Origin: Methylomonas sp.
GTDB taxonomy: Bacteria > Pseudomonadota > Gammaproteobacteria > Methylococcales > Methylomonadaceae
Reading direction: 5' to 3'
Assembly (NCBI RefSeq): GCF_023228165.1
Contig: NZ_JALOBS010000025.1
Location: 5,274-69,273, forward strand
DNA: 64,000 nt
In this document: piece by piece, positions 63,866-64,000 of the stretch
Layout: each line of letters begins with the position of its first letter
How positions within the stretch are numbered: position 1 is the stretch's first letter
Made by a program: the position numbers and the translations under genes
The notes under the pieces: model-generated
The model's database searches: none
What the model saw: only the letters and a program-made list of their open reading frames with translations
What the model was told of the DNA's origin: nothing

Positions 63866-64000
63866 CCTGCACTAGCGCTGCGAAACCTTGGAAACGATGC
63901 GGTAGCGAGTGAAGGTTGAGTAGTCCCTGGAAGCCGTAGCGCCGGGCGGTTTTTCGACTAGAAAAACTGCAAGGCATCGCGAAACGGCGTCGAGTCATGG

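Noticed and set aside
63693..63998. 101-codon minus frame at the right edge
   Set aside because: It overlaps the end of ppk2, crosses an inverted repeat and has no plausible protein features.

Overview
The window looks like chromosomal DNA of a gammaproteobacterium, most likely a Methylococcales (Methylomonas-like) organism. That placement is an inference from gene content and style: tesA-ybbA-ybbP, a lysyl-phosphatidylglycerol locus, many c-di-GMP proteins, a YfdX protein, a czcCBA pump with its own P-II-like protein, and a phosphoketolase relic. No methane-oxidation gene lies in the window.

Layout. 1-5156 (minus): the 5' part of a TVP38/TMEM64 plus flavin disulfide reductase fusion, then DoxX-like, SRPBCC, DUF547 and small membrane proteins, and a YebC/YeeN-type protein. 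5373-8110 (plus): a RIO kinase, a RhlE-like helicase and a small membrane protein. 8111-12088 is accessory: a 770-aa protein with a YwqG/DUF1963 domain that appears split by a long insertion, an unrecognised 185-aa protein, and a palindrome-rich relic resembling IS21 ends. 12089-15092: a LysR regulator divergent from an AhpD-like protein and an FMN/ferredoxin-reductase fusion. 15466-19239: tesA divergent from ybbA-ybbP, with overlapping start codons.

19427-27738 is a signalling block: a sigma-54 activator, an HDOD protein, a zinc-ribbon Ser/Thr kinase, an FHA protein, a membrane VWA-FHA protein, a PP2C phosphatase and a PAS-PAS-GGDEF protein. 27752-33747 (minus) is a heavy-metal RND operon. 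34096-38463 holds a YfdX protein, an OprB-like porin, a DUF2490 protein, and relics of an IS110 transposase and trkH. 39220-44139 holds an HDOD-REC-GGDEF hybrid, an HDOD protein and a PilB/GspE-type ATPase broken by one in-frame amber codon.

44697-58263 (plus) is a long co-directional run around lysyl-phosphatidylglycerol metabolism: an alpha/beta hydrolase, an AcvB/VirJ-like protein, a TauE/SafE permease with two frameshifts and MprF, followed by GGDEF, AEC transporter, CinA-like and Uup genes. 58312-59634 is an HD-GYP protein. The right end carries pgk, initiator tRNA-Met with a consensus promoter and a clear terminator, a badly decayed phosphoketolase gene and a PPK2 kinase.

Two themes stand out. 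The first is dense second-messenger and phospho-signalling: three GGDEF, one HD-GYP and three HDOD proteins plus a kinase/phosphatase/FHA set. The second is gene decay: at least five broken or relic genes, two of the lesions at short homopolymers, so natural decay and assembly error both need to be considered.
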